A DNA stretch of 64,000 bases from positions 310,001-374,000 of the forward strand of contig MERU01000006.1 in assembly GCA_001770725.1 (NCBI GenBank). The letters run 5' to 3'. The notes beneath the pieces were generated by a model. The model was not told where the DNA came from and ran no database searches. It saw only the letters and a list, made by a program, of their open reading frames with translations. Shown here in pieces: positions 7,831 to 15,655 of the stretch. A program made the translations under genes and the position numbers. The stretch comes from Burkholderiales bacterium RIFCSPHIGHO2_01_FULL_63_240 (lineage in GTDB: Bacteria > Pseudomonadota > Gammaproteobacteria > Burkholderiales > Burkholderiaceae_C). Each line of letters opens with the position of its first letter. Within the stretch, counting starts at the first letter, position 1.

Positions 7831-8585
7831 CGCAGTTCCTGGTTGATGCGGTCGGGGCCGGGCAGGTCGTTGTCCCACTCGAGCAGGATGGCCAGGCCGT
7901 GCGAGGCCTGCAGCCGGCGGGCCATGGCGGCGGTGTCGGGCTCCACCGGCTCGCTGTGGGTGTCGATGTGCAGGCCGAAGCGGGCATCGAACTCGTGGCC
8001 GGCGACGTGCAGGTAGCTCACGCGGCCCAGGTCCACTCGGGCGATGAAGCCGGCTAGATCGAGCCCGCCGTGGTTCTTGTGGTTGACGACGATGTTGTTG
8101 AGGTCGAGCAGGACCTGGCAGTCGGCGCGCTCGGCGACGGCGGCGAGGAAGTCGGCCTCGGGCATGTCGCAGCGGTTGGTGTACCAGGTGCTGTTCTCGA
8201 TGGCGATGCGCCGGCCCAGCACGTCCTGCACATGGCGGATGCGGCCTGCCACGCGGGCGACTTCGGCCGCCGTGAACGGGATGGGAAAGAGGTCGTAGAG
8301 CTGGTGGGCGTCGCCGCTGGTGGCGAGGTGGTCGGACAGGTGCAGCGCACCGATGTCTTCGGCCAGCTCGCGCAGGCTCAGCAGGAAGCCGCGGTCGATG
8401 GGGGCCGGGCCCCCGAGGTTCATGGACACGCCATGCAGGTGAACCGGGCGGCCGGATGCGATCAGCGCGTGCAGCGGAGCGCGCTCGCGTCGGATCCAGT
8501 TCTCGGAGACGACCTCGAAGAAGTCGGCCTCGATGGCCGGCATGTCCCAGTCGGTCATCTCGCGCCGGTAGCCCAGTCCCACCAT
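7800..8585 (-). CDS. MNIO-family (DUF692) peptide-modifying oxygenase, BufB/HvfB-like
   Basis: A 261-residue TIM-barrel enzyme of the multinuclear non-haem iron-dependent oxidase family. Metal-ligand motifs are present in order: FFEVVSENW, HLHGVSMNLG, LHLSDHLA, IENSTWY, LLDLNNIVVN, YLHVAGH and HIDTHSEPV. Family members convert Cys residues in ribosomal peptides to oxazolone-thioamide or 5-thiooxazole groups that bind copper or other metals. It lies between the small Cys-rich exported peptide gene and a DUF2063 gene, the standard context. The ATG at 8585 has AGGA nine bases upstream. The last nine residues (CLKPTSTTT) overlap the downstream gene. The peptide at 8633-8866 is the expected substrate. 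Confidence 0.9.
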   Translation of the reverse strand: MVGLGYRREMTDWDMPAIEADFFEVVSENWIRRERAPLHALIASGRPVHLHGVSMNLGGPAPIDRGFLLSLRELAEDIGALHLSDHLATSGDAHQLYDLFPIPFTAAEVARVAGRIRHVQDVLGRRIAIENSTWYTNRCDMPEADFLAAVAERADCQVLLDLNNIVVNHKNHGGLDLAGFIARVDLGRVSYLHVAGHEFDARFGLHIDTHSEPVEPDTAAMARRLQASHGLAILLEWDNDLPGPDRINQELRCLKPTSTTT

Positions 8586-8632
8586 GGTGGCGTGTCCTTT
8601 CAGTGCTGTTCAGTGTGCGGCACCAGCCGGTT

Positions 8633-8866
8633 TCACTTCTTCGAGCAGGAAGCGTCCTTCTTGGAGCAGGACGATTCCTTCTTGCCGCAGGAGGCTTCCT
8701 TCTTGCCGTCCTTGCCAGCTTCGTCCTTCTTGCCGCAGCTGTGTTCCTTGCCGCTGGTTTCCTTCTTGCCGCAGGAGCCGGCGCCGCACTTGGCGTCCTT
8801 TTCACCGGCCCAGGCGGTGGTGGCGATGACGGAGGCGGCGAGGGCGGCGATGGTCTTGATGTTCAT
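8633..8866 (-). CDS. Cys/Lys-rich exported peptide, probable MNIO substrate (BufA/HvfA-like)
   Basis: A 77-residue protein with a Sec signal peptide (MNIKTIAALAASVIATTAWA, about 20 residues). The mature part is almost entirely K, E, D, G, S and six cysteines: CGAGSCGKK, then HSCGKK, ASCGKK, SSCSKK, ASCSKK. This repeated S-C-(G/S)-K-K unit resembles the EGKCG-type repeats of HvfA and bufferin precursors but is Lys-rich and lacks that exact motif. It lies 47 bases before the MNIO gene on the same strand, so it is most likely the precursor that is modified on its Cys and exported to the periplasm to hold metal. The modification and the metal are inferred. Confidence 0.82.
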   Translation of the reverse strand: MNIKTIAALAASVIATTAWAGEKDAKCGAGSCGKKETSGKEHSCGKKDEAGKDGKKEASCGKKESSCSKKDASCSKK

Positions 8867-9118
8867 GATGGGATCCTTGCTTTGAAAAGTGAGGTGGATG
8901 TGATGTCAAAGGGCGGCACGGGTGTGCACGTTGCATATGTCGCCGCAAATCGGCCAACCTGACAAATGAATGTGTAACAGTCGGAATCGTCGCTTCTTCA
9001 GCTCAAACCAACGCACGTGAATGGGACGAACTGCCGGGGTCTTATGCCGCCTTATCCCGCTTGCTGGCAGGTGGGGTCAAAGCGGACAATGGGGTCCCCA
9101 CCTTGAACACCTCAGCGC
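8867..9118. promoter_or_regulatory. Divergent control region between precursor peptide and HDOD genes
   Basis: A 252-base gap between divergent genes, more AT-rich than its flanks. It must hold the promoter of the metallopeptide operon and of the HDOD-GAF gene. Near the HDOD start, GGTGGGG (9070-9076) and CCCCACC (9096-9102) could pair as a leader hairpin; no Shine-Dalgarno is obvious before 9119. I could not assign -35/-10 boxes or a metal-responsive operator with confidence. Confidence 0.4.
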
Positions 9119-10735
9119 ATGAGTTCCACCCCCGCTGACCAGGACGGCGCCACCGTCGACGCCGACGTCACGCTGGCCTACCTCCTGCGCCGCATGCGCA
9201 GCAAGAGCGACTTCCCGGCGCTGTCGGCCTCGGTGGCGCGGGTGCAGGCCTTGTCCGAGTCGGAAACCGACAGCCTGCAGGCCCTGTGTGACGAGATCCT
9301 CAAGGACGTGGCCCTGACGCAGAAGCTGCTGCGGGTGGTCAACACCGCCCATTACCGCCGCGCAGGCAGCGACCCCATCAGCACCATCTCGCGCGCTGTC
9401 AGCCTGATCGGCGTGGGCGGTGTGCGCAACCTGGCGCTGTCGCTGATGCTGCTGGACCACATGCAGGACCAGGGGCACGCCCACCAGCTCAAGCAGGCCT
9501 TCTTGCACACCGTGATGGCGGGCACCCTGGCCAGCGAACTGGCCGTCAACCCGCGCGAAGCCGAAGAGGTCTTCGTGGGGGCCTTGTTCAGGCGCCTGGG
9601 CTGGTTGCTGGTGGCTTTTTACCTGCCCGAAGACGCAGAGCAGATCCGCCAGCGTGGTGGCGAGCCGGGCCTGGCCACCGCCTCGGACAGCGCCCGCATC
9701 GTCCAGCAGGTGCTGGGCGTGGACCTGGAGGCCCTGGCCGACCACGTGGGCCGCGAATGGGGTCTGCCGGCGTCGCTGCTGGCGTGCATGCGCTCGCCCG
9801 GCGAAGCCGTGCCCTCGCATTCGCTGGCCGGCCACCCCAGCCGCGTGCACTGGCTGGCCAGCTTGGCCCAATCGGCCTCTGACGCCATGCTGCACACCGA
9901 ACCGGCTCACCTGGGCGATGCGCTGCGCAAGCTGCAGCGTCGCTACCAGACCGCGCTTGGCCTGGAGGGTGAAGTGCTGCAGGAGGCCGCCGGGCGCTCG
10001 CGCCAGCGCCTGACCGACCTCACGCGCGCGCTCAGCCTGTCGGTGCCCGCGGCCTCGCCTGCCGAGCGCCTGCTTGACCTGTACTACGTCGACGCGCCCA
10101 ACGACGGCCAGGACGCCGATGCCACCCCGGGCGAGCTCGCCGACGAGGTCGAGCTCAGCGCCCTGAACCAGGTGGCCGTGGACCCGGTGATGAACCGCGA
10201 AGCCATCCTCACCCACGGCATCCAGGACATCACCAACACCCTGGTCGAGTCGTTCAAGCTCCAGACCGTGCTGAACATGGTGCTGGAGACCATCTGGCGT
10301 GGCCTGGGCGCCCGCCGCATCATCTTCTGCCTGCGCGACGCCAAGACCAACGAGCTGGTGGGCCGGCTGGGGCTGGGCGAAGGCGCCGACGCGCTCAAGG
10401 CGGCCTTTCACATCAGCCTGAACGTGCAGCCCGGCCAACAGCCCGACCTGTTCGCCGCCGTGTGCCACCGCAACGTCGACACCCTGATCGCCGACGCCAG
10501 CGTGGCGGCCGTGGTGCGCCTGCTGCCCGGCTGGTTCCAGACCCACGTCAAGGCGCCCACCTTCCTGGTGCTGCCGCTGTGGATGAAGCGGCCCAACCAG
10601 CCCGATGTGGTCCTGGGCATGATCTACGTCGATCAGGCAGACGCGGGCAGCCTGGTGCTGGACGAGCGCACCCTTTCGCTGCTGCGCACGCTGCGCAACC
10701 AGGTCATCATGGCCTTCAAGCAGACGGCGGGCTGA
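9119..10735 (+). CDS. HDOD-GAF domain signalling protein
   Basis: A 538-residue cytoplasmic protein. Residues about 25-230 form an HDOD domain (FPALSASVARVQALS, ILKDVALTQKLLRVVNTAHY, ISRAVSLIGVGGVRNLALS), a degenerate HD domain found in signalling proteins that usually lacks phosphohydrolase residues. Residues about 355-535 look like a GAF domain (NREAILTHGIQDITNTL, FLVLPLWMK, LGMIYVDQ, LSLLRTLRNQVIMAF). No DNA-binding or cyclic-di-GMP domain is present. Partners are unknown. It is divergent from the metallopeptide operon and 44 bases upstream of trmL. The ATG at 9119 lacks a clear ribosome site. Confidence 0.85.
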   Translation: MSSTPADQDGATVDADVTLAYLLRRMRSKSDFPALSASVARVQALSESETDSLQALCDEILKDVALTQKLLRVVNTAHYRRAGSDPISTISRAVSLIGVGGVRNLALSLMLLDHMQDQGHAHQLKQAFLHTVMAGTLASELAVNPREAEEVFVGALFRRLGWLLVAFYLPEDAEQIRQRGGEPGLATASDSARIVQQVLGVDLEALADHVGREWGLPASLLACMRSPGEAVPSHSLAGHPSRVHWLASLAQSASDAMLHTEPAHLGDALRKLQRRYQTALGLEGEVLQEAAGRSRQRLTDLTRALSLSVPAASPAERLLDLYYVDAPNDGQDADATPGELADEVELSALNQVAVDPVMNREAILTHGIQDITNTLVESFKLQTVLNMVLETIWRGLGARRIIFCLRDAKTNELVGRLGLGEGADALKAAFHISLNVQPGQQPDLFAAVCHRNVDTLIADASVAAVVRLLPGWFQTHVKAPTFLVLPLWMKRPNQPDVVLGMIYVDQADAGSLVLDERTLSLLRTLRNQVIMAFKQTAG

Positions 10736-10779
10736 GGCGGGGTGTGAGCCGGCACGGGGCAGGGCTATCATCGCGCCCC

Positions 10780-11250
10780 ATGTTCCGCATCGTCCTGGTC
10801 CACCCCGAGATCCCGCCCAACACCGGCAACGTCATTCGGCTGGCGGCCAACACCGGCTGCGAGCTGCACCTCATCGAGCCGCTGGGCTTTTCGATGGACG
10901 ACAAGCTGCTGCGCCGCGCGGGGCTCGATTACCACGAGCACGCCGAGGTCCAGCGCCACGCCAGCTGGCAGGCCTTCCTCGATGCGATGCAGCCCGATCC
11001 TTCGAGGCTTTTCGCCTTCACCACACGCGGCAGCCGGCCGTTCGGCGAGGTGACCTGGCAGGCGGGTGACTGGCTGGTCTTCGGCTGCGAGACCTCTGGC
11101 CTGCCACCTGAGTTGCGCGAGACCTTCGCCTTGCCGCAGCGCGTGCGCCTGCCCATGCGGGCCGATCAGCGCAGCCTCAACCTGAGCAACGCGGTGGCGG
11201 TGGCGGTGTTCGAGGCCTGGCGCCAGAACGGCTACGCAGGCGGGGCCTGA
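10780..11250 (+). CDS. trmL: tRNA (cytidine/uridine-34-2'-O)-methyltransferase
   Basis: A 156-residue SPOUT methyltransferase that methylates the wobble ribose of tRNA-Leu isoacceptors using S-adenosylmethionine. The knotted-fold motifs are clear: HPEIPPNTGNVIRL at the N-terminus, HLIEPLGF, WLVFGCETSGLP and the C-terminal RSLNLSNAVAVAVFEAWRQ. The length is typical (about 155). The open frame continues upstream into the HDOD gene, but the ATG at 10780 gives the conserved MFRIVLVHPEIP start. It ends 20 bases from the convergent gpsA stop. Confidence 0.96.
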   Translation: MFRIVLVHPEIPPNTGNVIRLAANTGCELHLIEPLGFSMDDKLLRRAGLDYHEHAEVQRHASWQAFLDAMQPDPSRLFAFTTRGSRPFGEVTWQAGDWLVFGCETSGLPPELRETFALPQRVRLPMRADQRSLNLSNAVAVAVFEAWRQNGYAGGA

Positions 11251-11269
11251 TCGGCCTCGACTTCGGGGC

Positions 11270-12265
11270 TCAGCCCTCTGCCTTGGCCTCGCGGCGCATC
11301 AGCGCGCCCACGGCCTCGGCCGGGCCCATGCGGCCTTCCAGCACGGCCACCACGGCCTCGGTGATGGGCATGCTCACGCCCAGCGCCTGCGCGCGCTGCC
11401 ACACGGTCGGCGCGGTGTAGACGCCTTCGGCGACGTGACCCAGCTCGTGCAGGATCTGCGGCAGCGGTTTGCCCGTGGCCAGTTGCAGCCCGACGTTGCG
11501 GTTGCGCGAGAGGCTGCCGGTGGCGGTCAGCACCAGGTCACCCAGGCCCGACAGGCCCATGAAGGTGTCGGCGCGCGCGCCCAGGGCCACGCCCAGGCGG
11601 GTCATCTCGGCCAGGCCACGCGTGATGAGGGCTGCGCGGGCGTTCAGGCCCAGCTCCAGCCCGTCGGCGATGCCCGTGGCGATCGCCAGCACGTTCTTGA
11701 CCGCGCCGCCGACCTCGACGCCCACCGGGTCGGGCGAGGTGTAGACGCGCAGCGAATCGGAGTGGAAGGTGCGCACGGCCAGCTCGCCCAGCGAAGCGTC
11801 GGGGCTGGCGGCGACCAGCGCGGTCGGTCGGCCGATGGCCACCTCGTGCGCGAAGCTCGGACCGGAGAGCACCCCCGTGCGCGCCTGCGGGCTCACCGCC
11901 CGCGCGATTTCATGCCCCAGCCGACCGGTGCCCTTTTCGAAGCCCTTGCACAGCCACAGCGCTGCCGCATCCGCAGGCAGGCGCTGCAGCACCTCGGCCA
12001 GCGCCGCCATGGGCGTGCCGATGATGATGAGGCCTTGTTGCGAATGCGCGTGCGCCACGGCCTGAGCGAAATCGGCCGTGACCTGCAGGGCATCAGGGAA
12101 GGGGGCGTCGGGCAGGTAGCGCGCGTTGCGGCGCGCTTGCTGCATCTCGGCCGCCTGGGCGGCGTCGCGGGCCCACAGGTGCACCGGCACGCCTTGGCGC
12201 GCTGCGCTGATGGCCAGCGCGGTGCCCCAGGCGCCGGCCCCCAGGACCGTGATCGGTGGGGTCAT
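11270..12265 (-). CDS. gpsA: Glycerol-3-phosphate dehydrogenase [NAD(P)+]
   Basis: A 331-residue cytoplasmic enzyme that reduces dihydroxyacetone phosphate to sn-glycerol-3-phosphate for phospholipid synthesis. The N-terminal Rossmann motif [10 protein letters not shown], the FEKGTGRL and [10 protein letters not shown] blocks, and the catalytic-domain signature [19 protein letters not shown] with the conserved Lys are all present. It lies four bases downstream of secB on the same strand, a conserved betaproteobacterial pair. Confidence 0.97.
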   Translation of the reverse strand: MTPPITVLGAGAWGTALAISAARQGVPVHLWARDAAQAAEMQQARRNARYLPDAPFPDALQVTADFAQAVAHAHSQQGLIIIGTPMAALAEVLQRLPADAAALWLCKGFEKGTGRLGHEIARAVSPQARTGVLSGPSFAHEVAIGRPTALVAASPDASLGELAVRTFHSDSLRVYTSPDPVGVEVGGAVKNVLAIATGIADGLELGLNARAALITRGLAEMTRLGVALGARADTFMGLSGLGDLVLTATGSLSRNRNVGLQLATGKPLPQILHELGHVAEGVYTAPTVWQRAQALGVSMPITEAVVAVLEGRMGPAEAVGALMRREAKAEG

Positions 12266-12269
12266 CCGC

Positions 12270-12719
12270 TCAGGCGTTGGCCTGCTGGGCAGCGGCTTGC
12301 TGCAGCTGCGATTCGTACATGGCCTGGAAGTTGACTTCGGTCAGGTGCACGGCCGGGAAGCCGGTGCGGTTGAGCGTGTCGGCCACGGTGGCGCGCAGGT
12401 AGGGGTAGACGATCTGCGGGCAGGCGATGGCGATGATCGGCTGCAGTTGCTCTTGCGGGATGTTGCGGATCTCGAAGAGGCCGGCCTGCTTGGCTTCGAC
12501 CAGGAACAGCACCTTGTCGTTGACCTTGGCGGTCACGGTGGCGGTGACGGAGACTTCGTAGATGCCTTCGACCACGGGTTCGGCGTGCAGGTTCAGTTGC
12601 ACGTCGATCTGGGGCTGGCCTTGCTCCAGCAGGATCTGCGGGGCGTTGGGCAGCTCCAGGGACAGGTCCTTGAGGTAGATGCGCTGGATGGCAAAGCTGG
12701 GCTGGGCTTGTTCGCTCAT
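12270..12719 (-). CDS. secB: Protein-export chaperone SecB
   Basis: A 149-residue chaperone that keeps preproteins unfolded and delivers them to SecA. It has the family N-terminal segment [19 protein letters not shown], the [11 protein letters not shown] block and a conserved [16 protein letters not shown] near the C-terminus. The ATG at 12719 gives the usual acidic start. It precedes gpsA by four bases. In many relatives grxC and the rhodanese gene lie directly upstream; here a DUF1304 gene and a TetR gene intervene. Confidence 0.97.
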   Translation of the reverse strand: MSEQAQPSFAIQRIYLKDLSLELPNAPQILLEQGQPQIDVQLNLHAEPVVEGIYEVSVTATVTAKVNDKVLFLVEAKQAGLFEIRNIPQEQLQPIIAIACPQIVYPYLRATVADTLNRTGFPAVHLTEVNFQAMYESQLQQAAAQQANA

Positions 12720-12889
12720 GTCGATTCCTTGGTGTGTTCGGTGGGCCCTTGCGGTGCACGTTGCACGTTTCGGCGGGCCTGTCTCCGGTGCCGGCGATTA
12801 TGGCGCAGGCCGATGACAGCCCTGTCACAGGGCTGAGGGGGTGGGAGAACCCCTGGGCGGGATCCGGAGCGGGCCTGCTCGGCCTCTTC

Positions 12890-13252
12890 TCAGAGCAGCG
12901 TGAGCGCCAGGGCGATGGCCGCAGGCAGCGCCTGAATCAGCAAGATGCGCCAGCTGGCCGTGGCACCGCCGAAGACGCCGGCCACCACCACACAGCCAAG
13001 GAAGAACACCCGGATGTCGGTGCCCGCTGCACCCAGCCAGCAGCCCCAGGCCAGACCCGCTGCCAGGAAGCCGTTGTAGAGCCCCTGGTTGGCCGCCAGC
13101 ACCTTGGTGGATTCGGCGAACTCGCGCGTCAGGCCAAAGGTCTTGCGGCCTGCCGGCTTGGTCCACAGGAACATTTCCAGGACCAGGAAGCCGATGTGCT
13201 GCAGGGCGACGAAGGCGCTGAGGCCCAGGGCAAGGGTGGCAAGCGTCGACAT
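12890..13252 (-). CDS. DUF1304 membrane protein
   Basis: A 120-residue integral membrane protein of the DUF1304 (YqhA/YwfN-like) family with four predicted helices. Recognisable blocks are FVALQHIGFLVLEMFLW, the conserved NQGLYNGFLAAGL and the C-terminal QALPAAIALAL. Function is unknown. The open frame runs 26 codons further upstream, but that part covers the divergent promoter; the ATG at 13252 is the natural start. It is divergent from a TetR-family gene 80 bases away, so that regulator probably controls it. Confidence 0.85.
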   Translation of the reverse strand: MSTLATLALGLSAFVALQHIGFLVLEMFLWTKPAGRKTFGLTREFAESTKVLAANQGLYNGFLAAGLAWGCWLGAAGTDIRVFFLGCVVVAGVFGGATASWRILLIQALPAAIALALTLL

Positions 13253-13266
13253 GTTGGGTGAAAGCG

Positions 13267-13308
13267 TTGATATTTTTTGACTGTATGGTATAAAAATAGC
13301 CGAGTCAA
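13267..13308. promoter_or_regulatory. Promoter/operator between DUF1304 and TetR genes
   Basis: For the plus strand, TTGATA (13267-13272), a 16-base spacer and TATAAA (13289-13294) form a good sigma-70 promoter for the TetR gene. An inverted repeat TTGACT (13277-13282) / AGTCAA (13303-13308) straddles the -10 box and could be the operator. The segment is markedly AT-rich compared with its surroundings. Confidence 0.5.
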
Positions 13309-13332
13309 CGATTTTTTGGCGGGTTGGCAAGC

Positions 13333-13950
13333 ATGGCAGTCAGGCCGCGGGGGCGTCCCCGTCACTACGATCCTGAGCACGTGATGCAGCAGGTGCTGCA
13401 GACTTTCTGGCGGCAGGGCTACGCCGACACGTCGGTGGACGAGCTGTGCGAGGCGGCCGGCCTGAACAAGGCCAGCCTCTACGCGGGCTTTGGCGACAAG
13501 GCCCAGCTTTACCGCCTGGCCCTGGGCGCCTACCTGACCCAGGCGGGGCAGGCCATGTCGTCTGCCTTGTTCGAGCCCGGTGTGGCACTGGGGCCCAGCC
13601 TTCACAGGCTGTTGGCACACACGGCCGTGGCCTACCGGGCCGGGCGAGGGTGCTTCATGGTGTCCACGGCCGCCATGGTGGCTTGGCAGGACGAGGCGGT
13701 GCGCGAAGCGATGAATCAGGCGCTCGCCGGCCAGTCGCGGTTGCTGGCAAGGCGCTTTCGTCAGGCGCGCGCCGAAGCCGAGTTGGCCTGCGCTGTCAGC
13801 GATGAAGTCTTGGCGGGGCTGGTGGCGGCCACGCTGCACTCGATGTCGCTGAGGGCTCGCGCCGGGATGCCCGAAGCGGCATTGCTGCAGTGGGCCCAGG
13901 CCGAAATCGACGGTTTGCTGGCGCTTGCCAGCGCACAGCGTTCCGCTTGA
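13333..13950 (+). CDS. TetR-family regulator
   Basis: A 205-residue repressor-type protein. It begins with the basic arm AVRPRGRPRHYDP, followed by the helix-turn-helix (TFWRQGYADTSVDELCEAAGLNKASLYAGFGDK), a form often seen in regulators of small-molecule stress genes. The C-terminal part resembles TetR_C domains with a GCFMVSTAAMVAW segment. I chose the ATG at 13333; a TTG nine bases earlier is possible. It is divergent from the DUF1304 gene, its most likely target, and runs toward grxC. Confidence 0.88.
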   Translation: MAVRPRGRPRHYDPEHVMQQVLQTFWRQGYADTSVDELCEAAGLNKASLYAGFGDKAQLYRLALGAYLTQAGQAMSSALFEPGVALGPSLHRLLAHTAVAYRAGRGCFMVSTAAMVAWQDEAVREAMNQALAGQSRLLARRFRQARAEAELACAVSDEVLAGLVAATLHSMSLRARAGMPEAALLQWAQAEIDGLLALASAQRSA

Positions 13951-13964
13951 CCTGGTTGCAGTGA

Positions 13965-14228
13965 TCAGGCCTGGCCGGCCAGCAAGGGCAGCAGGCCGCC
14001 GCGCTGGTCGAGCGCGATCAGGTCGTCGCAGCCGCCCACGTGCGTCTCACCGATGAAGATCTGCGGCACCGTGCGCCGGCCGGTGATGGCCATCATGTGG
14101 TCGCGCTGGGCCGGGTCCTGGTCGATGCGGATTTCATCGATGGCCTCGACCCCGCGTTGCTTGAGCAGCATCTTGGCCCGCTGGCAGAAGGGGCAGACCT
14201 GCGTGGTGTACATCTTGACGGCTTGCAT
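13965..14228 (-). CDS. grxC: Glutaredoxin 3
   Basis: An 87-residue dithiol glutaredoxin that reduces disulfides and glutathione mixed disulfides. The active site CPFC is at residues 12-15, the cis-proline loop is RRTVPQIFI and the glutathione-binding HVGGCDDL follows. The ATG at 14228 gives the expected short start before the first strand. It follows the rhodanese gene on the same strand. Confidence 0.96.
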   Translation of the reverse strand: MQAVKMYTTQVCPFCQRAKMLLKQRGVEAIDEIRIDQDPAQRDHMMAITGRRTVPQIFIGETHVGGCDDLIALDQRGGLLPLLAGQA

Positions 14229-14351
14229 GGTGCTCGGTGGTGCTCGTGGGTGCTGGGGCAGCGAAACAACGCGATTGTCCCGCCAGAGCGATGCCCGCCT
14301 GGCGTGTGGGGACTAGCGTGAAGGCGCCACGAAAGGTGCCACGAAAGGCGT

Positions 14352-14774
14352 TCAGGCCTTCTCGGTTTTCTCGATCGGCAGGTTGGCTTCGCGCCAGGCC
14401 TTGAGGCCACCGGCCAGCGGCTGAACGTTCTCGTGGCCCAGCTTCTTGAGCTCGGCGGCGGCCTTGGCGGCGCGCTGGCCGCTGGCGCACACCACGATCA
14501 GCGGCAGCTTCTTGTTGCCTGGCAGGCCCTTGGCGGTGCCCAGCTCGGTCAGGGGGATGTGCTTGGCGCCTGCCACGTGGCCAGCGGCGAACTCCTCGGC
14601 GGTGCACACGTCGATGACGACGGCCTTCTCGCGGTTGATGAGCTGCACGGCGGCGGCGGGGGTGACGCCGCCGGTGCCGGCTTGCTGGAGCTGCTGCCAC
14701 AGCAGGACGCCGCCCGAAGTGGCTGCGGCCAGGATCCAGATCCAGTTGTCGGCGAGGAAGCTCGTGGAGGTCAT
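14352..14774 (-). CDS. Membrane-anchored rhodanese-like protein
   Basis: A 140-residue protein with one N-terminal transmembrane helix (WIWILAAATSGGVLLW) and a rhodanese domain from about residue 38. The active-site loop is CASGQRA, with Cys in the sulfur-accepting position, and the ends of the domain are VIDVCTAEEFAAGHV and GGLKAWREANLP. It may carry persulfide sulfur or act in thiol redox control; the substrate is unknown. It sits upstream of grxC and divergent from gpmA, a conserved betaproteobacterial arrangement. Confidence 0.9.
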   Translation of the reverse strand: MTSTSFLADNWIWILAAATSGGVLLWQQLQQAGTGGVTPAAAVQLINREKAVVIDVCTAEEFAAGHVAGAKHIPLTELGTAKGLPGNKKLPLIVVCASGQRAAKAAAELKKLGHENVQPLAGGLKAWREANLPIEKTEKA

Positions 14775-14865
14775 GCGGAGGGTGCTTTCGCGTGAAGAAA
14801 CGTCAGGGGCCAGGGGACCCGATGCGCGGGGGCGCAGGAGCCATCTTTGGAAACGGGCGCGATTT

Positions 14866-14887
14866 TATAATCGAGGGCTGAGCCCTC
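14866..14887 (+). promoter_or_regulatory. gpmA promoter (-10) and leader hairpin
   Basis: TATAAT at 14866-14871 is a perfect -10 box about 40 bases before the gpmA start; the -35 region is poor. Just after it, GAGGGCT-G-AGCCCTC (14873-14887) is an inverted repeat at the expected start of the transcript. Confidence 0.45.
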
Positions 14888-14911
14888 ATTTGAACCCACC
14901 GAGACCCGACC

Positions 14912-15655
14912 ATGTACAAGCTCGTGCTGATCCGCCACGGCGAATCGACCTGGAACCTGGAAAACCGCTTCACCGGCTGGACCGACGTGGAGCTCACGCC
15001 CACCGGCGTGTCGCAGGCCATGTCGGCCGGCAAGCTGCTCAAGGCCGAAGGCTACGAGTTCGACGTCGCCTACACCTCGGTGCTCAAGCGCGCCATCCAC
15101 ACCCTGAACTACGCCCTCGACGAGATGGACCGCACCTGGCTGCCCGTCGTCAAGGACTGGCGCCTCAACGAGCGCCACTACGGCGGCCTGCAGGGCCTGA
15201 ACAAGGCCGACATGGCCAAGCAGTACGGCGACGAGCAGGTGCTGATCTGGCGCCGCAGCTACGACACCCCGCCGCCTGCCCTGGAGGCCACCGACCCGCG
15301 CGGTCAGCGCCAGGACCTGCGCTACGCCAAGCTCAAGCCCGAGCAGGTGCCCCTGACCGAGTGCCTCAAGGACACCGTCGCCCGCGTCGTGCCCTACTGG
15401 ACCGAGGTGCTGGCCCCGGCCATCAAGAGCGGCCAGCGCATCGTCATCGCCGCGCACGGCAACTCGATCCGCGCCCTGGTCAAGTACCTGGACAACATCG
15501 GCGACAACGACATCGTCAGCCTCAACATCCCCAACGGCATCCCGCTGGTGTACGAGCTCGACGCTGACCTCAAGCCCATCAAGCACTACTACCTGGGCGA
15601 CGCCGAAGCCGCTGCAGCCGCCGCGGCGGCCGTGGCCAAGCAGGGCAAGGCCTGA
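14912..15655 (+). CDS. gpmA: 2,3-bisphosphoglycerate-dependent phosphoglycerate mutase
   Basis: A 247-residue glycolytic and gluconeogenic enzyme interconverting 3- and 2-phosphoglycerate. The phosphohistidine motif [10 protein letters not shown] opens the protein, with [13 protein letters not shown], the conserved [12 protein letters not shown], and the second catalytic His in [15 protein letters not shown]. The length matches the family. The C-terminus is an Ala-rich tail. Its stop directly abuts the stop of the convergent nuclease-like gene (TGATCA). Confidence 0.98.
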   Translation: MYKLVLIRHGESTWNLENRFTGWTDVELTPTGVSQAMSAGKLLKAEGYEFDVAYTSVLKRAIHTLNYALDEMDRTWLPVVKDWRLNERHYGGLQGLNKADMAKQYGDEQVLIWRRSYDTPPPALEATDPRGQRQDLRYAKLKPEQVPLTECLKDTVARVVPYWTEVLAPAIKSGQRIVIAAHGNSIRALVKYLDNIGDNDIVSLNIPNGIPLVYELDADLKPIKHYYLGDAEAAAAAAAAVAKQGKA

